56,861 nt of DNA from an uncultured Clostridia bacterium. GTDB taxonomy: Bacteria; Bacillota; Clostridia; Oscillospirales; Oscillospiraceae. The stretch's first letter is position 1. Each line of letters begins with the position of its first letter. The notes below the pieces were generated by a model. The model did not search any database. It saw only the letters and a program-made list of their open reading frames with translations, and was not told the DNA's origin. Below, one piece after another: positions 40,910-53,000 of the stretch. The translations under genes were made by a program, and so were the position numbers. Where the stretch lies: assembly GCA_946550725.1 (NCBI GenBank), contig CAMNQX010000010.1, positions 1 through 56,861 on the forward strand, given 5' to 3'.

Positions 40910-41418
40910 AAGAGGGAAGGCGGCAAAATCACATCACGGCGCTGGCGGCGTTGGCGCTGCTGGCGGTGTTCGCCGTGTCCATTCTGCTGGCGCTGCTGGC
41001 CGGGGCGGGGGCCTACCGCCGCCTGGTGGACCGGGACGCCGCCGCCTTTGACGCCCGCACGGCGGCCCAGTACATCGCCACCCGGGTGCGTCAGAACGAC
41101 GCCGCCGACGGGTGGGACGGCCGGTCCCTGGTGAGCGTGGAGGACTTCTGTGGCGTGGACTGCCTGACCCTGCGGGAGTGGAACGGCGACTTTGCCGGCG
41201 ACTATGTCACCCGGGTCTACTGCTATGACGGCTCCCTGTGGGAGCTGTACACCGCCGTGGACATGGAGGCCGCTCTGGAGGACGGCGACCGGGTGCTGGA
41301 CCTGGACGCGCTGGCGCTTTCGTTGGAGGACGGGCAGTTGAACGCCGTCCTCACCTTGAAAAACGGGGAGACCGAGACGGTGACCCTCTCCCTCCGCAGC
41401 GGGGAGGTGGCCTCATGA
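40906..41418 (+). CDS. Single-span pilus-operon protein (DUF4860-like)
   Basis: The 170-residue protein has a basic start, one strong N-terminal membrane helix (about 10-32) and a beta-rich exported part (DCLTLREWN, VTRVYCYDGSLWELY). It resembles the DUF4860 proteins found with pilus-like genes in Clostridia, as far as I can judge from memory. Four-base overlaps with both neighbours (40906-40909 and 41415-41418) show tight coupling. Confidence 0.65.
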   Translation: MKEGRRQNHITALAALALLAVFAVSILLALLAGAGAYRRLVDRDAAAFDARTAAQYIATRVRQNDAADGWDGRSLVSVEDFCGVDCLTLREWNGDFAGDYVTRVYCYDGSLWELYTAVDMEAALEDGDRVLDLDALALSLEDGQLNAVLTLKNGETETVTLSLRSGEVAS

Positions 41419-41867
41419 GACGGGACAAGACCTCCCTGCTCCTGATGGAGCAGCTGGTGACCCTCATGGTGTTCGCCCTGGCGGCGGCCATCTGCCTGCA
41501 GGCCTTCGTGACGGCGGACCGCCGCTCCCGGGCCATGGAGGACAGGGAGAAGGCCGCCGTCCTCTGCCAGAACGCGGCGGAGACCCTGAAGCAAAAGGCC
41601 GGAGACATTCCCGCCGCTCTGGCGGAGCTTGGCGACGTGGGCCAACGGGAGGGCTTCGGGTACTTTGTGTCCTACGGAGAGGACTGGAGCGAGTTTGTTC
41701 CCGACGGGGTGCGTACCTCCAGTTACACCCTGCAGGTACGGCCGCTGGACAGCGGCGTGGCCGGCCTGGGCAAGGCTCAGGTGACGGCCTATGGACGGGA
41801 AAAGAGCGAGATGAAGGAGCTGTTTTCCCTTGAGGTGGCCTGGCAGGAGGTGACGGCGGATGAATGA
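41415..41867 (+). CDS. Pseudopilin-like protein
   Basis: The 150-residue protein begins MRRDKTSLLLMEQLVTLM: a basic leader followed by a hydrophobic helix with a glutamate at the place of the pilin Glu5. The glycine that prepilin peptidase needs is replaced by Ser, so processing is doubtful. A soluble domain follows. The ATG at 41415 overlaps the previous stop (ATGA). Confidence 0.65.
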   Translation: MRRDKTSLLLMEQLVTLMVFALAAAICLQAFVTADRRSRAMEDREKAAVLCQNAAETLKQKAGDIPAALAELGDVGQREGFGYFVSYGEDWSEFVPDGVRTSSYTLQVRPLDSGVAGLGKAQVTAYGREKSEMKELFSLEVAWQEVTADE

Positions 41868-42309
41868 GAAACGCGACCGCTTTTCCGTCCCGCCCATCGG
41901 GGCCAGCTCCCTGCTGTCCGCCTTCGCGGTGCTGTGCCTGGTGGTGTTCGCCCTGCTGGCCCTGTCCACCGTCCGCTCCGATGAACGCCTCTCCGACGCC
42001 TCCCTGCAGGCGACCAAGGACTACTACGCCGCCGACTGCCAGGCCCAGGAAATTCTGGCCCGCATCCGAAACGGCGAGACCCCGGAGAATGTGGAGCTTA
42101 TGGTCTCCATCGCCGAGACCCCCGAGGGGGGCGCGCGCACCTATGCTTATACCGTCCCCATCTTGGACAGTCAGGAGCTGCAGGTGGCGGTGCTGGTGGA
42201 GGACAAGTCCACCGGAGACGCCTGGCGGGTCCTGCGCTGGCAGGCCGCGCCCACAGAGGAGTGGGTGGGCAGCGACGACCTGGATCTCTGGGACAGCTGG
42301 TTGAAATGA
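41860..42309 (+). CDS. Single-span pilus-operon protein
   Basis: The 149-residue protein has a cytoplasmic N terminus (NEKRDRFSVPPIG), one membrane helix (about 18-40) and an exported part with IAETPEGGARTYAYTVPI. It overlaps the previous gene by 8 bases and precedes the ATPase gene by 27 bp. No named family recognised. Confidence 0.6.
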   Translation: MNEKRDRFSVPPIGASSLLSAFAVLCLVVFALLALSTVRSDERLSDASLQATKDYYAADCQAQEILARIRNGETPENVELMVSIAETPEGGARTYAYTVPILDSQELQVAVLVEDKSTGDAWRVLRWQAAPTEEWVGSDDLDLWDSWLK

Positions 42310-42336
42310 CCACTTCACACACGAGGAGACGATAAC

Positions 42337-43395
42337 ATGGCGGAATTATTGGACTACTTAAAACAAGCGGTTGACCGCGGCGCGTCCGACCTCTTCCTGG
42401 TGGCCGGCGGCGCGGTGAGCGTGAAGGAGGAGGGCAACCTCGTTCCCCTGGAGTCGGAGCGGCTCATGCCCCAGGACAGCGAGCGGCTCATCGCCGCCAT
42501 CTACGAGAAGGCGGGACGCTCCCCGGTGCGCTTTAAGGAGAGTGGGGACGACGACTTCTCTTTCTCCGTCCCCGGCCTGGCCCGCTTCCGGGTGAACGCC
42601 TACCGCCAGCGCGGTTCCATGTCCGCGGTGGTGCGGGTGGTGGCCTTCTCCATCCCCGACTACAAGACCCTCCACATCCCCGAGGAGGTCATGGAGCTGG
42701 CGTCGGTGAAAAGCGGCATGGTGCTGGTCACCGGCACGGCGGGCAGCGGCAAATCCACCACCCAGGCGTGCATCGTGGACCGCATCAACGCCACCCGCCG
42801 GGCGCACATCATCACGCTGGAGGACCCCATCGAGTTCCTCCACCGCAACAACCAGTCCATCGTCTCCCAGCGTGAGGTGGCCACCGACACCGTGGATTAC
42901 CTCTCCGCCCTGCGGGCCTGCCTGCGCCAGGCTCCCGACGTGATCCAGCTGGGGGAGATGCGCGACCACTCTACCATCCGCACCGCCATGACCGCCGCCG
43001 AGACCGGCCACCTCCTGCTGGCCACCCTCCACACCAAGGGCGCGGTGAACACCATCGACCGCATCGTGGACTCCTTCCCCGCCGAGCAGCAGGGGCAGAT
43101 CCGCTTCCAGCTGGCCATGGTGCTCCACACCGTGGTTTCCCAGCAGCTCCTCCCCACCGTGGACGGCGGCGTGACCCCCGCCTTCGAGCTGCTGCGCCTG
43201 GACAACGCCGTCCGCGCCCTCATCCGCGACAACAAGACCCACCAGATCGAGTCCGCCATGGCTGCCGGGAGCGAGCGGGGCATGCGCACCATGGACCAGT
43301 CCATCCTTACCTTATATAAGGAAGGCCGCATCACACGGGACACCGCTTTGCAATATGCGGAAAACAGGGAGCAAATGGAGAGAAAATTGGTCTAA
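42337..43395 (+). CDS. PilT-type secretion/retraction ATPase
   Basis: The 352-residue ATPase has an N-terminal PAS-like domain, Walker A GTAGSGKST, Asp box ITLEDPIEF, Walker B region QLGEMRD and His box GHLLLATLHT, with the PilT length and no zinc module as found in PilB/GspE. PilT members are hexameric motors that retract type IV pili. It is the only motor in this operon. The ATG at 42337 has GAGGAG upstream. Confidence 0.88.
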   Translation: MAELLDYLKQAVDRGASDLFLVAGGAVSVKEEGNLVPLESERLMPQDSERLIAAIYEKAGRSPVRFKESGDDDFSFSVPGLARFRVNAYRQRGSMSAVVRVVAFSIPDYKTLHIPEEVMELASVKSGMVLVTGTAGSGKSTTQACIVDRINATRRAHIITLEDPIEFLHRNNQSIVSQREVATDTVDYLSALRACLRQAPDVIQLGEMRDHSTIRTAMTAAETGHLLLATLHTKGAVNTIDRIVDSFPAEQQGQIRFQLAMVLHTVVSQQLLPTVDGGVTPAFELLRLDNAVRALIRDNKTHQIESAMAAGSERGMRTMDQSILTLYKEGRITRDTALQYAENREQMERKLV

Positions 43396-43421
43396 ACGGA
43401 ACAAATTTTACAATATCGGTC

Positions 43422-43470
43422 AAAACCCACAAAACGCAACGAAAAAGTTTGTTGCTTTTGTGGGTTTTCT
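43422..43470 (+). terminator. Terminator after the pilus-like operon
   Basis: AAAACCCACAAAA plus GCAAC (43422-43440) pairs with GTTGC plus TTTTGTGGGTTTT (43451-43468), then C-TTT. Confidence 0.85.
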
Positions 43471-43585
43471 TTGCCAAAAAGCTGAAAAAGAAATTTGGAA
43501 ATGTAACGGTTTTTGTATCCCGGTCGGTATATAATGGCAGACATAGACTACGAATGGGTCAAACCTCGGGAAAGAAGGGAAGCAC

Positions 43586-44017
43586 ATGCGACAGGAACGC
43601 ACACGGGGAAATCAATATCGCGCCACCCGGGTCTGCGTTGACGGCTACACGGGCGGAGGTGTCCCGGAGGGGCGGATCTACAACCCCGGCCTCAACGGCG
43701 CAGCCACGTTCAACTGTGTTACCCAGTTGTTGCTCCGTATGGAGGAGCTGCTGGACGAGATGCGCTTTCCACAGCCCTTCGCGGTGGCCCGGTCCTTCGC
43801 GCCAAGCGTGCCGGAGGCGCCGGACACACATGAGGGAAAGGAAGAGAAGGCGGGCGCTCTGGCCACCTTTGTGGTACGGGTATTTTTCCGGCAGAGCGCC
43901 AGCTGGCAAGGATCCGTGACCTGGGAAGAGACCGGGCGGGAGCAGAGCTTCCGAAGCGTTTTGGAGCTGCTTTTGATGATGGACGGCGCGCTGAAAGAGG
44001 CCCAAAACGCGAGATAA
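43586..44017 (+). CDS. Conserved-looking unknown protein before the giant surface protein
   Basis: The 143-residue soluble protein has a basic N terminus, a mid segment with CVTQLLLRMEELLDEM and a C-terminal strand-helix unit FFRQSASWQGSVTWEETG-REQSFRSVLELLLMMDGAL. I recognise no named family. A TATAAT box at 43530-43535 lies 51 bp upstream without a clear -35. AAGAAGGGAAG precedes the ATG. It ends 47 bp before the giant surface protein gene and may share its transcript. Confidence 0.65.
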   Translation: MRQERTRGNQYRATRVCVDGYTGGGVPEGRIYNPGLNGAATFNCVTQLLLRMEELLDEMRFPQPFAVARSFAPSVPEAPDTHEGKEEKAGALATFVVRVFFRQSASWQGSVTWEETGREQSFRSVLELLLMMDGALKEAQNAR

Positions 44018-44064
44018 ATGACGAGCGAAACACAAAGTTTATGATAATGAGGGAGTGGAAAAGG

Positions 44065-47000
44065 ATGAAAAAACGGATTTTAGCGATGCTGCTGACAGTG
44101 TGCATGGTGTTTTCCATGCTGCCCATGTCGGCGCTGGCCGCCCGGGTGGACGACGTACCCCTGGCCGCCTTACCCGAGGGAGAGGAGACGCATGATCACG
44201 ATCATGCCCACGAGGCGGCCCGGCCCGCCGACGCCACCGACGCCGCGCAACTGGCGGAGGTGACGGAGGGAGCCGTATATACCCCCGCGGACGCGGAGGC
44301 GGCGGGGCTTGTGGTGCACTATTTTGGCGTGACCAACGGCGCCTTTGCCAACGACACCACGCCGAGGACGGTCACCCTGCGGGACACGACTACGCAGATG
44401 GGGCTGGTTACCGAGCCTGTGGCAAATACGGGCTATCGTCTATTTAGCGACGACCGGGTCATCAGCGCGTTTTATACGGTTAGCAACAGTTGGAAGTCGG
44501 CTATACATGAAGCGTATACTTCCGGCAAGGACCTTTCAAATACCGGCTATCAGTTCCAGCTGATCTCCGTTACGGACACATACACCAACTGTTATAAGCT
44601 TCGGAGTCATACCACAGATTGGTATATGACCCATGAGATCCGCTCCGCTGGGACGAACGACAACCGCTATGTGCTGACGGGGACAGGGGAGACCTTCTAC
44701 CTGACTCCGGCCGGAACGGAGGGTGAGTATTACATCTGGTACACCACCGAGATCGCGCGGGTGGCGGCCAAGTTGGGTACCAGCAGCGCCTTTGATGGCG
44801 GCGAGGTGGACCTGAGCAAGGCGCTGTATCAGTTTTCCGCCAGTGGGACGAACTTTAAAATCACAAATACTATTCCGGGGACGACCACAAATGTCAATTT
44901 TAGCTTGGCGACTGCGGGTAAACCGCAAGTAGGCGAGGCCGCGTCGGCGGCGCCGGACATTACGGTGACCTACGACAACGACAACGCTTATGCAGAGATG
45001 CCGTATAGGCTTACAAGCGGCACAACAAATACGCTGTATTTTCATCGCGACCCTATTAATGCTAAATATTTAAAATTTGACCGAAATGGCAGCGGAATTC
45101 CGGTTCATTTTGCGTTGTTCAAGAAGGATTCCACCTCCAACGACGGTGAAATTCCCGGCTACACAAAGGTAACAGACAATCCCGTGGCTGCTGGTCAGTA
45201 TTTAATTGCGGCTAAGGCGGACGGTAATTGGTATGTTCTTTATCCGTCAGATGCAGGCGAATTCAATTACGACCATGTCGCCAAGGTCGTACCCATGACG
45301 GTGACCGAGGACATCCGCGACGAGGGGATCAACATCGCGGCGGATTATGCTGGGCTGGATATTACGGAAGGCGTGACTGCCACAGCACCCAGTGCACATA
45401 AAATTAACGATACCGCAGGCGACGGTTCTGCTGAGGCTGCGGTGGACGGCGACGAGAACACTTATTGGCACAGCAAGTATGGCAGTGGCGCAAAGGGCCA
45501 TGCTGGGGCAATTTCCAACCGGGAAAGATATGGCGAAAACTACATTGAGTTGACGCTGCCTGGAGAGGGCACGACTAATGTGGTTGCGCTTCGCTACCAT
45601 GCACGTGGGTCTGCAAACGGCAGAATCGGAAATTACACGGTGAAGGTCAGCACAGATCAAACAAATTGGACGACTGTGGCGCAGGGGACTTTTACAAACG
45701 ACGCAAATTGGCAAATTGCCAACTTTGGACGGGTCGTTGAGGCAAAATATGTGCGTCTGTATGCCACATCTTCTTATGGTAGCGAGGCAAATGCTCATAT
45801 GACAGCCGCCGAGATTCATCTGGTGGCCGCGCCTGCGAGTTATACCGTTACCTTCAAAGACGGCGGTACGACAGTGGCGACCGAGGAAGTCTACGAGGGC
45901 AATACGGTGGGCAGCGCTATGCCCACACTTACCCCCGAGGCCGGTCAGACCTTCCTGGGCTGGTACACTGCGGACGGCGAGCTGTTTGACGGCAACGCTC
46001 CTGTTACGGCGGACATTACTATTCACGCCGAGTGGCGCAGAACGGCCCTTTACGAGGCCAACGAAAACGGCACGTGGGATATTGAACCTGACGAAAGCCA
46101 CACGGTGATCTACTCCAACTATTCGAAGACAGGCGAATCGAATGGAACGCAGGGACAGCCGGACCAGGCTTATGACAAGACCGAAAGCACATACTGGCAT
46201 ACAAACTATAGCGGCGGGGATCAAACCAACGGAAATTCTCCGGAAAACCGCTGGATCGGCATTAATTTTGGTACAGCTCAGTTGATTTCTGGCTTCCGCT
46301 ATCTGCCCCGGCAGGACGGAGGTAACGGACATGTCAAAGAGTATGCCATTGAGGTGAGCGAGACAGGTGCGGATGGGACCTGGAAGCGCGTGGCCCATGG
46401 CGTGTGGGACGATATTCTAACCAACAAGGATTGGCACACCGCCAACTTCCCTGCCGTGAATGTGCGGTATGTGAGACTCAGAGGTGTTGCGGTTGATGGT
46501 GAGGCTGGTAATAATCACATGACCGCCGCGGAGATCCGCGCCATCGGGCCGGACACGCCCGTTTTGACGGTGGAAAGCTTTACCCATCCGGACGGGCTGT
46601 GGAACGTTTCGGCTGAGGAGGAAGCAAAACTATACACGGAAGGCGCGGACCATGCTGTTTGGTATACCGTGAGACAAGGCCAAGACTGGGATCCTAATAA
46701 CAATAAGTCCCTTGCAGGCGACTACCTCTGCTTGGATTTCGGCAGCGTGAAAGAGGTCCAGCAGGTTCGCGCTGTGGTGGGCGCGGACGGCACCAGCGGT
46801 GACAAGTGGGAGCAATACGCGCTGGAATACTCCGTGGACGGGGAGACTTGGACACAGATCAACGAATACACCGGCGTGACCAGCGGCAAGGACGTGCAGA
46901 ACGAGCGTCTGAACACGCCTGTTTTGGCCCGGTATCTCCGCCTGGTGAACAAGACAGATAAGGCGACGTGGGTGAAGTTCAGCAAGTTCATCGCCTTCGG

Positions 47001-50000
47001 CGACAACGACCCGACGTTGGATACCTATACCGTAACCTTTAACGCCGACGGCGGCGAGGTGACCCCGGCCACCGCCCAGGTCGTCCTGGGCAACACGGTG
47101 GGCGAGCTTCCCACGCCCACCAAGACCGGCTACACCTTCCTGGGCTGGTTCAATGGCGAGACCGCGTTTACCGCCGACACCGTGGTGACTGGTAATATCG
47201 AGGTCACCGCCAAGTGGGCGGTAGACGAGACCACCGCCGTCGCGATGATCGGCGAGGACTATTATCCGACTCTCCAGGCCGCCATTGACGCGGCGATGGA
47301 CGGCCAGACCGTGGAGGTCATCAAGGACGCTGTCGGCGCGGTGCTGACAGAGAGCAAGTCCGTCACCGTGAATGTCCGCGAGGGCGTGACGGTGTCGCCC
47401 GCTGAAACGAAAACCTACGCCTTGGCAGTTGCCGGGGAAGGCGCTGTGCTCACCGTCACCGGAAGCGGCGCGATCCAGGGCACGACGTACGGTGTTGTAG
47501 CACAGCAAAAGGGCGCGCTCAACGTGTCCGAGAACTTCACCGGCACGATCTCCGGAGAGACGGGCCTTCGTTGTGCGACCGAAGCTGTCGCCAATGTGCA
47601 CAACGGCACGATCACCAGTACGAAAGCGAATGGCATGGTGGTCAGTACTGGCCGTTCCGATAACAGGGGAACGATCCATGTGTACGGCGGCACGTTTGCC
47701 AACGTGGACGGAACGGCCTATGATATGCATTCCCGGCCGAACGTGACCGTTCATTACACCTATTTCTATCAGAACGAGACGGGCAAGGTCATTGAGCTGA
47801 CCGAGGAGAACTCCGAGGCCAAGCTTGGCGATGTCCTCTACCACACCCTTCTGGAAGCTGTTTTGAAGGCGCCCGCAAACACACCTGCCACGGTCAAACT
47901 GTTGAACGACGTGGATCTCCGTGATCATATGGAGCCGGCGGATGATCAGATGGTACCGATGCCGTATGTGGAGATCTATGACGACATCAACATCACCCTG
48001 GACCTGAACGGGAAGACGCTCCGCGCGCCCCTGATCAACCACGGCATTCTCACCATCACCGGCAACGGTACGGTGGACGCAAGTGATACGAATGACAACC
48101 TCGGATATCTGTACCCCGCAGTGCAGAACTATAAGGCCCCCGATGCGGAGACAGGTTTGATGCCCCATACGATCATTGAGAACGGCACCTTTGTAAGCGG
48201 AAAGGGCGAGGTGTGCTGCGTCTACGATCAGGCCGGCACGATCGAGATCAAGGGCGGCAGCTTTACCGCCACCAACAATCAGCCTGCTGTGAGAAAGAAT
48301 GACAACGACACTAAGGTCGAGATTTCCGGCGGTACCTTCTCCTCCGACGTGACAGCGTTCTGTGCAGAGAACAAGAAGGCCACGACCGAGGATAACACCG
48401 TCTGGACCATCGTTGACAAGTCCTACGTTGCCCGGATCGGCGACACTAAGTACGAGACCCTGGCGGAGGCTTTGGCCGCCGCGACGGCGGGCCAGACCGT
48501 GACCCTGCTGAAGGGCGACGCGCAGACCATTGATCTGGCGAATTATGCGGACGGCCTCACCGACGTGACCCTCACCGCCGCTCAGGACGTGACCTGCGCG
48601 GGGATCACGGTCACCGGCACCGGCAGCATGACCGGGTTTACCTTCCAGGGCATCGACTTCAACTCCACCGGACATTGCGTGAGTTTTAGTACTAACGCTG
48701 CGGTGGAAAACATCACGTTCGACGGCTGCTCCTTTACCTGTAATGGGAAGAATGAGAGCAGCAATCTGGCGATTCATATGTGGCGCAACACGGGAATGTA
48801 CACCGATGTCACCGTGATCGACTGTACGTTCAATACTTGCGGCCAGGGCGTTTATGTTCCTGCTGTGGACGGCCTGACCGTCGCCGGGTGTACCTTCACA
48901 GATATCGGCGAGTACGGCACAAATGGCCCGGCCATCCACCCCGGCGACGTGGCCGCGAATGGCACGATCACGATTACGGGCAACACCTTTATCGACTGCA
49001 TCAACAGCCCCCTGGTCATGTTCCAGCTGGCTGAGGATGCGACGGTTCAGGTGAACAACAACACCTTCACCCACATCGGCGGTCGGTATATGCTGATGAC
49101 CAAGGCAGGGGAGGAAGAGAAGGTCACCTTCTCCGGCAACACCTGGGATGGGCTTGCGCTGACGGCTGATGAGAACTTCAACCCGGTGCCGAACGGTTCT
49201 GGCGGGGTCCGCTTCGGTGTGACCCCTGTTGTGGAGGTTTACAGAGGCGATGTGGTCAATGACGCTTACCTTGCCTACATCCTGGCCTCTGCGGATTCTG
49301 CGGTCTACTTTGCCAACAAGGAAGGCCTGAAGACCCTCTACTTTGTGACCGAGGGCAAGTACGACATCAGCGGCTTGACGGTGGATGACGTGAACATTAC
49401 CGCCGCTGACAACCTGAAGATCACGGAGAACGACGACGGGACCGTCACCGTCAGCGCGAAGAACTACGTCGCCGCCATCGGCGAGAAAAAGTACGAGACC
49501 CTGACGGAGGCTTTGGCCGCCGCGACGGCCGGCCAGACTGTGACCCTGCTGGCTGACGTGACGGAGGACGCCACCCTGGCCAGCGGCGTGTCGGTCACGC
49601 TGAACACCGGCGACTACACCGTGAAGGCCACCGTGTTCGTGGAAAACAGCAGCACCCTGACCTTTAACGGCAACTCTGACACAACTGAGCGCGGCCACGA
49701 CGGCACCGCGGACAATAACTTTATCGTCAAGAGCGGCGCGAACCTGATCGTTACAGACGGCAAGATCAAGTCCGGCTGTACGGCGGTCTATGTGGAGAAC
49801 GGCACAGCCACCATTCAGGACGGCACCTTCTCTGTGGACGGTCCGTGGGACACCAAGTACCTGCTGAACCTGTGGGATAAGGCCACGACCGCCTCCATCA
49901 CCGTGGAGGGCGGCACGTTCCATGGCTACGATCCCGCCAACAGCGCGTCGGAGAATCCCAAGATGGACTTCCTGGCTGAGTCGAAGGCCACTGAGACCAC

Positions 50001-53000
50001 GGACGGCGTGGTCACGGTCATTGACGCCGCGGCGCAGGTCACCGGCCTGACCAGCGGCAAGACGAAGGGCTACGCCACCGTGGAAGCGGCCATCGCGGCT
50101 GCCGACCTGGGCGACACCGTGACGCTGCTGCAGCGGCCTGAGGCGGGCAAGATCGTCATCCCCGACGAGAAGGCCGTGCAGCTCCGCTTTAACCCGGATA
50201 CCAACGTGGAGGTTGATTGCCAGGCTCATGCGACGACCGGCGGAGATTCGTATGTGCTGTACGGTGGCTTGGAGCAGGTCATTCAGACTACGCCGGCTGT
50301 TCATGCGGCGAACAATGTCCACTCCAAGAATGTCTATTTCTACCTCTTTGAAGACGTTACGCTGACGGACGACATCACCCTGCCCAGCTACAACGCGACG
50401 ACCACCGGCATTTACGCGAGGGCGAATGTGGCCATCGACCTGAACGGCCATAACATCATCCAGCAGACCAGTGCGGAAGTTTCCGCCCCCGGTAATGACG
50501 GCACGGCGGCTGTGCTTGCTTACGCTGGCGATCTGGTCATCAAGGGACAGGGCACGATCACCGGCGGCGCCATCGGCGCGACGGTGTACCCGAATCAAAC
50601 TCTGACCCTGGAGGAGGCCACCATTACCACCAAGGGCAGCCGCTATAATGGCTGGTGCGGCGCGGCGGTTTGGATGTACGGCGGCGAGTTCATTATGGAG
50701 GGCGGCAAGCTGGCCGCTCCCACTGCGGGCAACTCCAACGGCGCGTTCTGGATGAACGGCGACACGAAAAACGCCACCATTACCATCAAGGGTGGCGAGA
50801 TCGAGAACGTTAGCGCGGAGCAGATCCTTGCCCAGGGCACCAGCGACGGCTTTACCAATGTTACGGCAACAAATGATGCCGTGATCACCTACGCCATCAC
50901 CGGCGGTACCTTTGACATGGACCTGACCGGCGAGGCCGACGCGGCGGGCAACGAGTATCTGGACAACACCACGTACTGGTCCGTCAAGGACGCCGACGCC
51001 GGGACCTGGACCGTGAAAGAGAAGACCGTGGCGAAGATCGGCGACGCCACGTACCACAGCCTCCAGGCGGCCATTGACGCGGCGACCGACGGGGACACTG
51101 TGACGCTGCTGAAGGACGTGACCGAGAGCGTCACCGTGACCGGCGACAAGGAGATCACCCTGAACATCCCCGAGGGTATGACCCTGACCAACGAGGCGGG
51201 CAAGCACACCATCACCGTGGCGGAAGAGGCCTGGCTGACCATTACCGGCGCGGGCACCGTGGACAATGTGAGCGACAAGAAGGCTGCTCTGTTGAACTAC
51301 GGCGATGTCACCCTGGGCCTCTACAACGAAACCCAGGAAGATGGCTGCATTACCATCACCCGCAGCAAGGAGACCGGCGTGGACGCCAACACCAGCGGCG
51401 GAAACAGCTACTACACCATCGACAACCACGGCTATATGATGGTCGACGCCGCCACCATCAGCCAAACGGGCGCTTACTCCAGCCTGATCCGCAACGTGGG
51501 TGTGGAGAGCGACGATCCCTTTGAGATGCGTGGCACGCTGAACATCAATAAGGAGGCGCGCCTCATCGGCGGCCTCAACAACATCAAGAACGACGATTGG
51601 GGCGCGTTGTGGATCGGCGGCGGCACCTTCGAGAAGGCTGCGCAGTATTCCGTGATGAACTGGAGCACGGCCGAGATCGACAGTAACGACGCCACCTTTG
51701 ACAAGCCCGTTTGGAACGGCGTTTACACCGAGGGCGGCAAGACCCCCGGCGTGGGCGAGCTGAACATCAGCGGTGGTAACTTCAACGGCGATCCTGCCGT
51801 GAAGGTCAAGGACGGCAACGTTAGCATCACCGGCGGCACCTTTGCCACCGACGTGAACGACTGGTGCCTGAACAACGGCGAGCAGGGCGGCTACTGCTGG
51901 CACACCGAGGACCATACCGTGTCCACCCACACCGTGGAACCCGTGTGGAGCAAGGACGGCGACACCCACTGGCACGAGTGCTCCCGCTGCGGCAACCACT
52001 TCGACGAAGCGGCGCACACCTGGGGCGAATGGACCACCGTGACCGCCGCGACCTGCGCGGTCAAGGGCTCCGAGAAACGCACCTGCTCCGTCTGTGGCGA
52101 GAAAGGGACCCGGGAGACTGAGATCGATCCCGACAACCATGTAGGCGAGACCGAGATCCGCGATGCTGTGGACGCTACCTGCACCACGGAGGGTTACACC
52201 GGCGACACCTACTGCCTGGACTGCAACACGAAGATCGCTGACGGTGAGACAATCGACGCCAAGGGGCACGCTTGGGACGAGGGTGAGGTCACCACTGCCG
52301 CCACCTGCACCACAGACGGCGAGAAGACCTTTACCTGTACCCGCGAGGGCTGCGGCGCGACCAAGACCGAAGTGATCCCCGCCACCGGCCACACCATGAC
52401 CCACCACACCGCCGTTGCCGCCACCTGCACCACGGCGGGCAACGTGGAGTACTGGTCCTGCGACCGCTGCAACAAGAACTTCTCCGACGAGAATGGGATC
52501 GTCGTGGCGACGAACGTGACCCGTCCCGCCACCGGCCACACCGAGGTGGCTTCCGCGGACAACAAGCCTGCCACCTGCACCGAAGCTGGCCTGACCGGCA
52601 AGACGGAGTGCTCCGTGTGCCACGTGGTCCTGGACGAGGGCACCATGATCGCCGCCACCGGTCACAACACTGACGGCGTGATCGGGCATAGGGACGCGAC
52701 CTGCACCGAGGACGGCGTCGTGGGCGGCACCTACTGCACCGTCTGCGAGAACGGCAAGGCCGCGGCTGAGACCGTGATCCCCGCCACCGGCCACGATATG
52801 ACGAAGCACGAGGCGGTTGCCGCCACCTGCACCGAGGAAGGCAACGTGGAGTACTGGTCCTGCGCCAACTGCGACAAGAACTTTGCCGACGAGGCGGGCA
52901 CCGTCGAACTGGAGACCGTGGTGACCGAGGCTCTGGGCCACGACTTCACCAAGTTTGCCTTTGACGAAAACGGCCACTGGCACGTGTGCGCCCATGAGGG

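Noticed and set aside
43540-43585. Possible cyclic-di-GMP riboswitch before the 143-residue gene
   Set aside because: Only an AAACC-like scrap is present; the conserved core and paired arms of the GEMM riboswitch are not visible.
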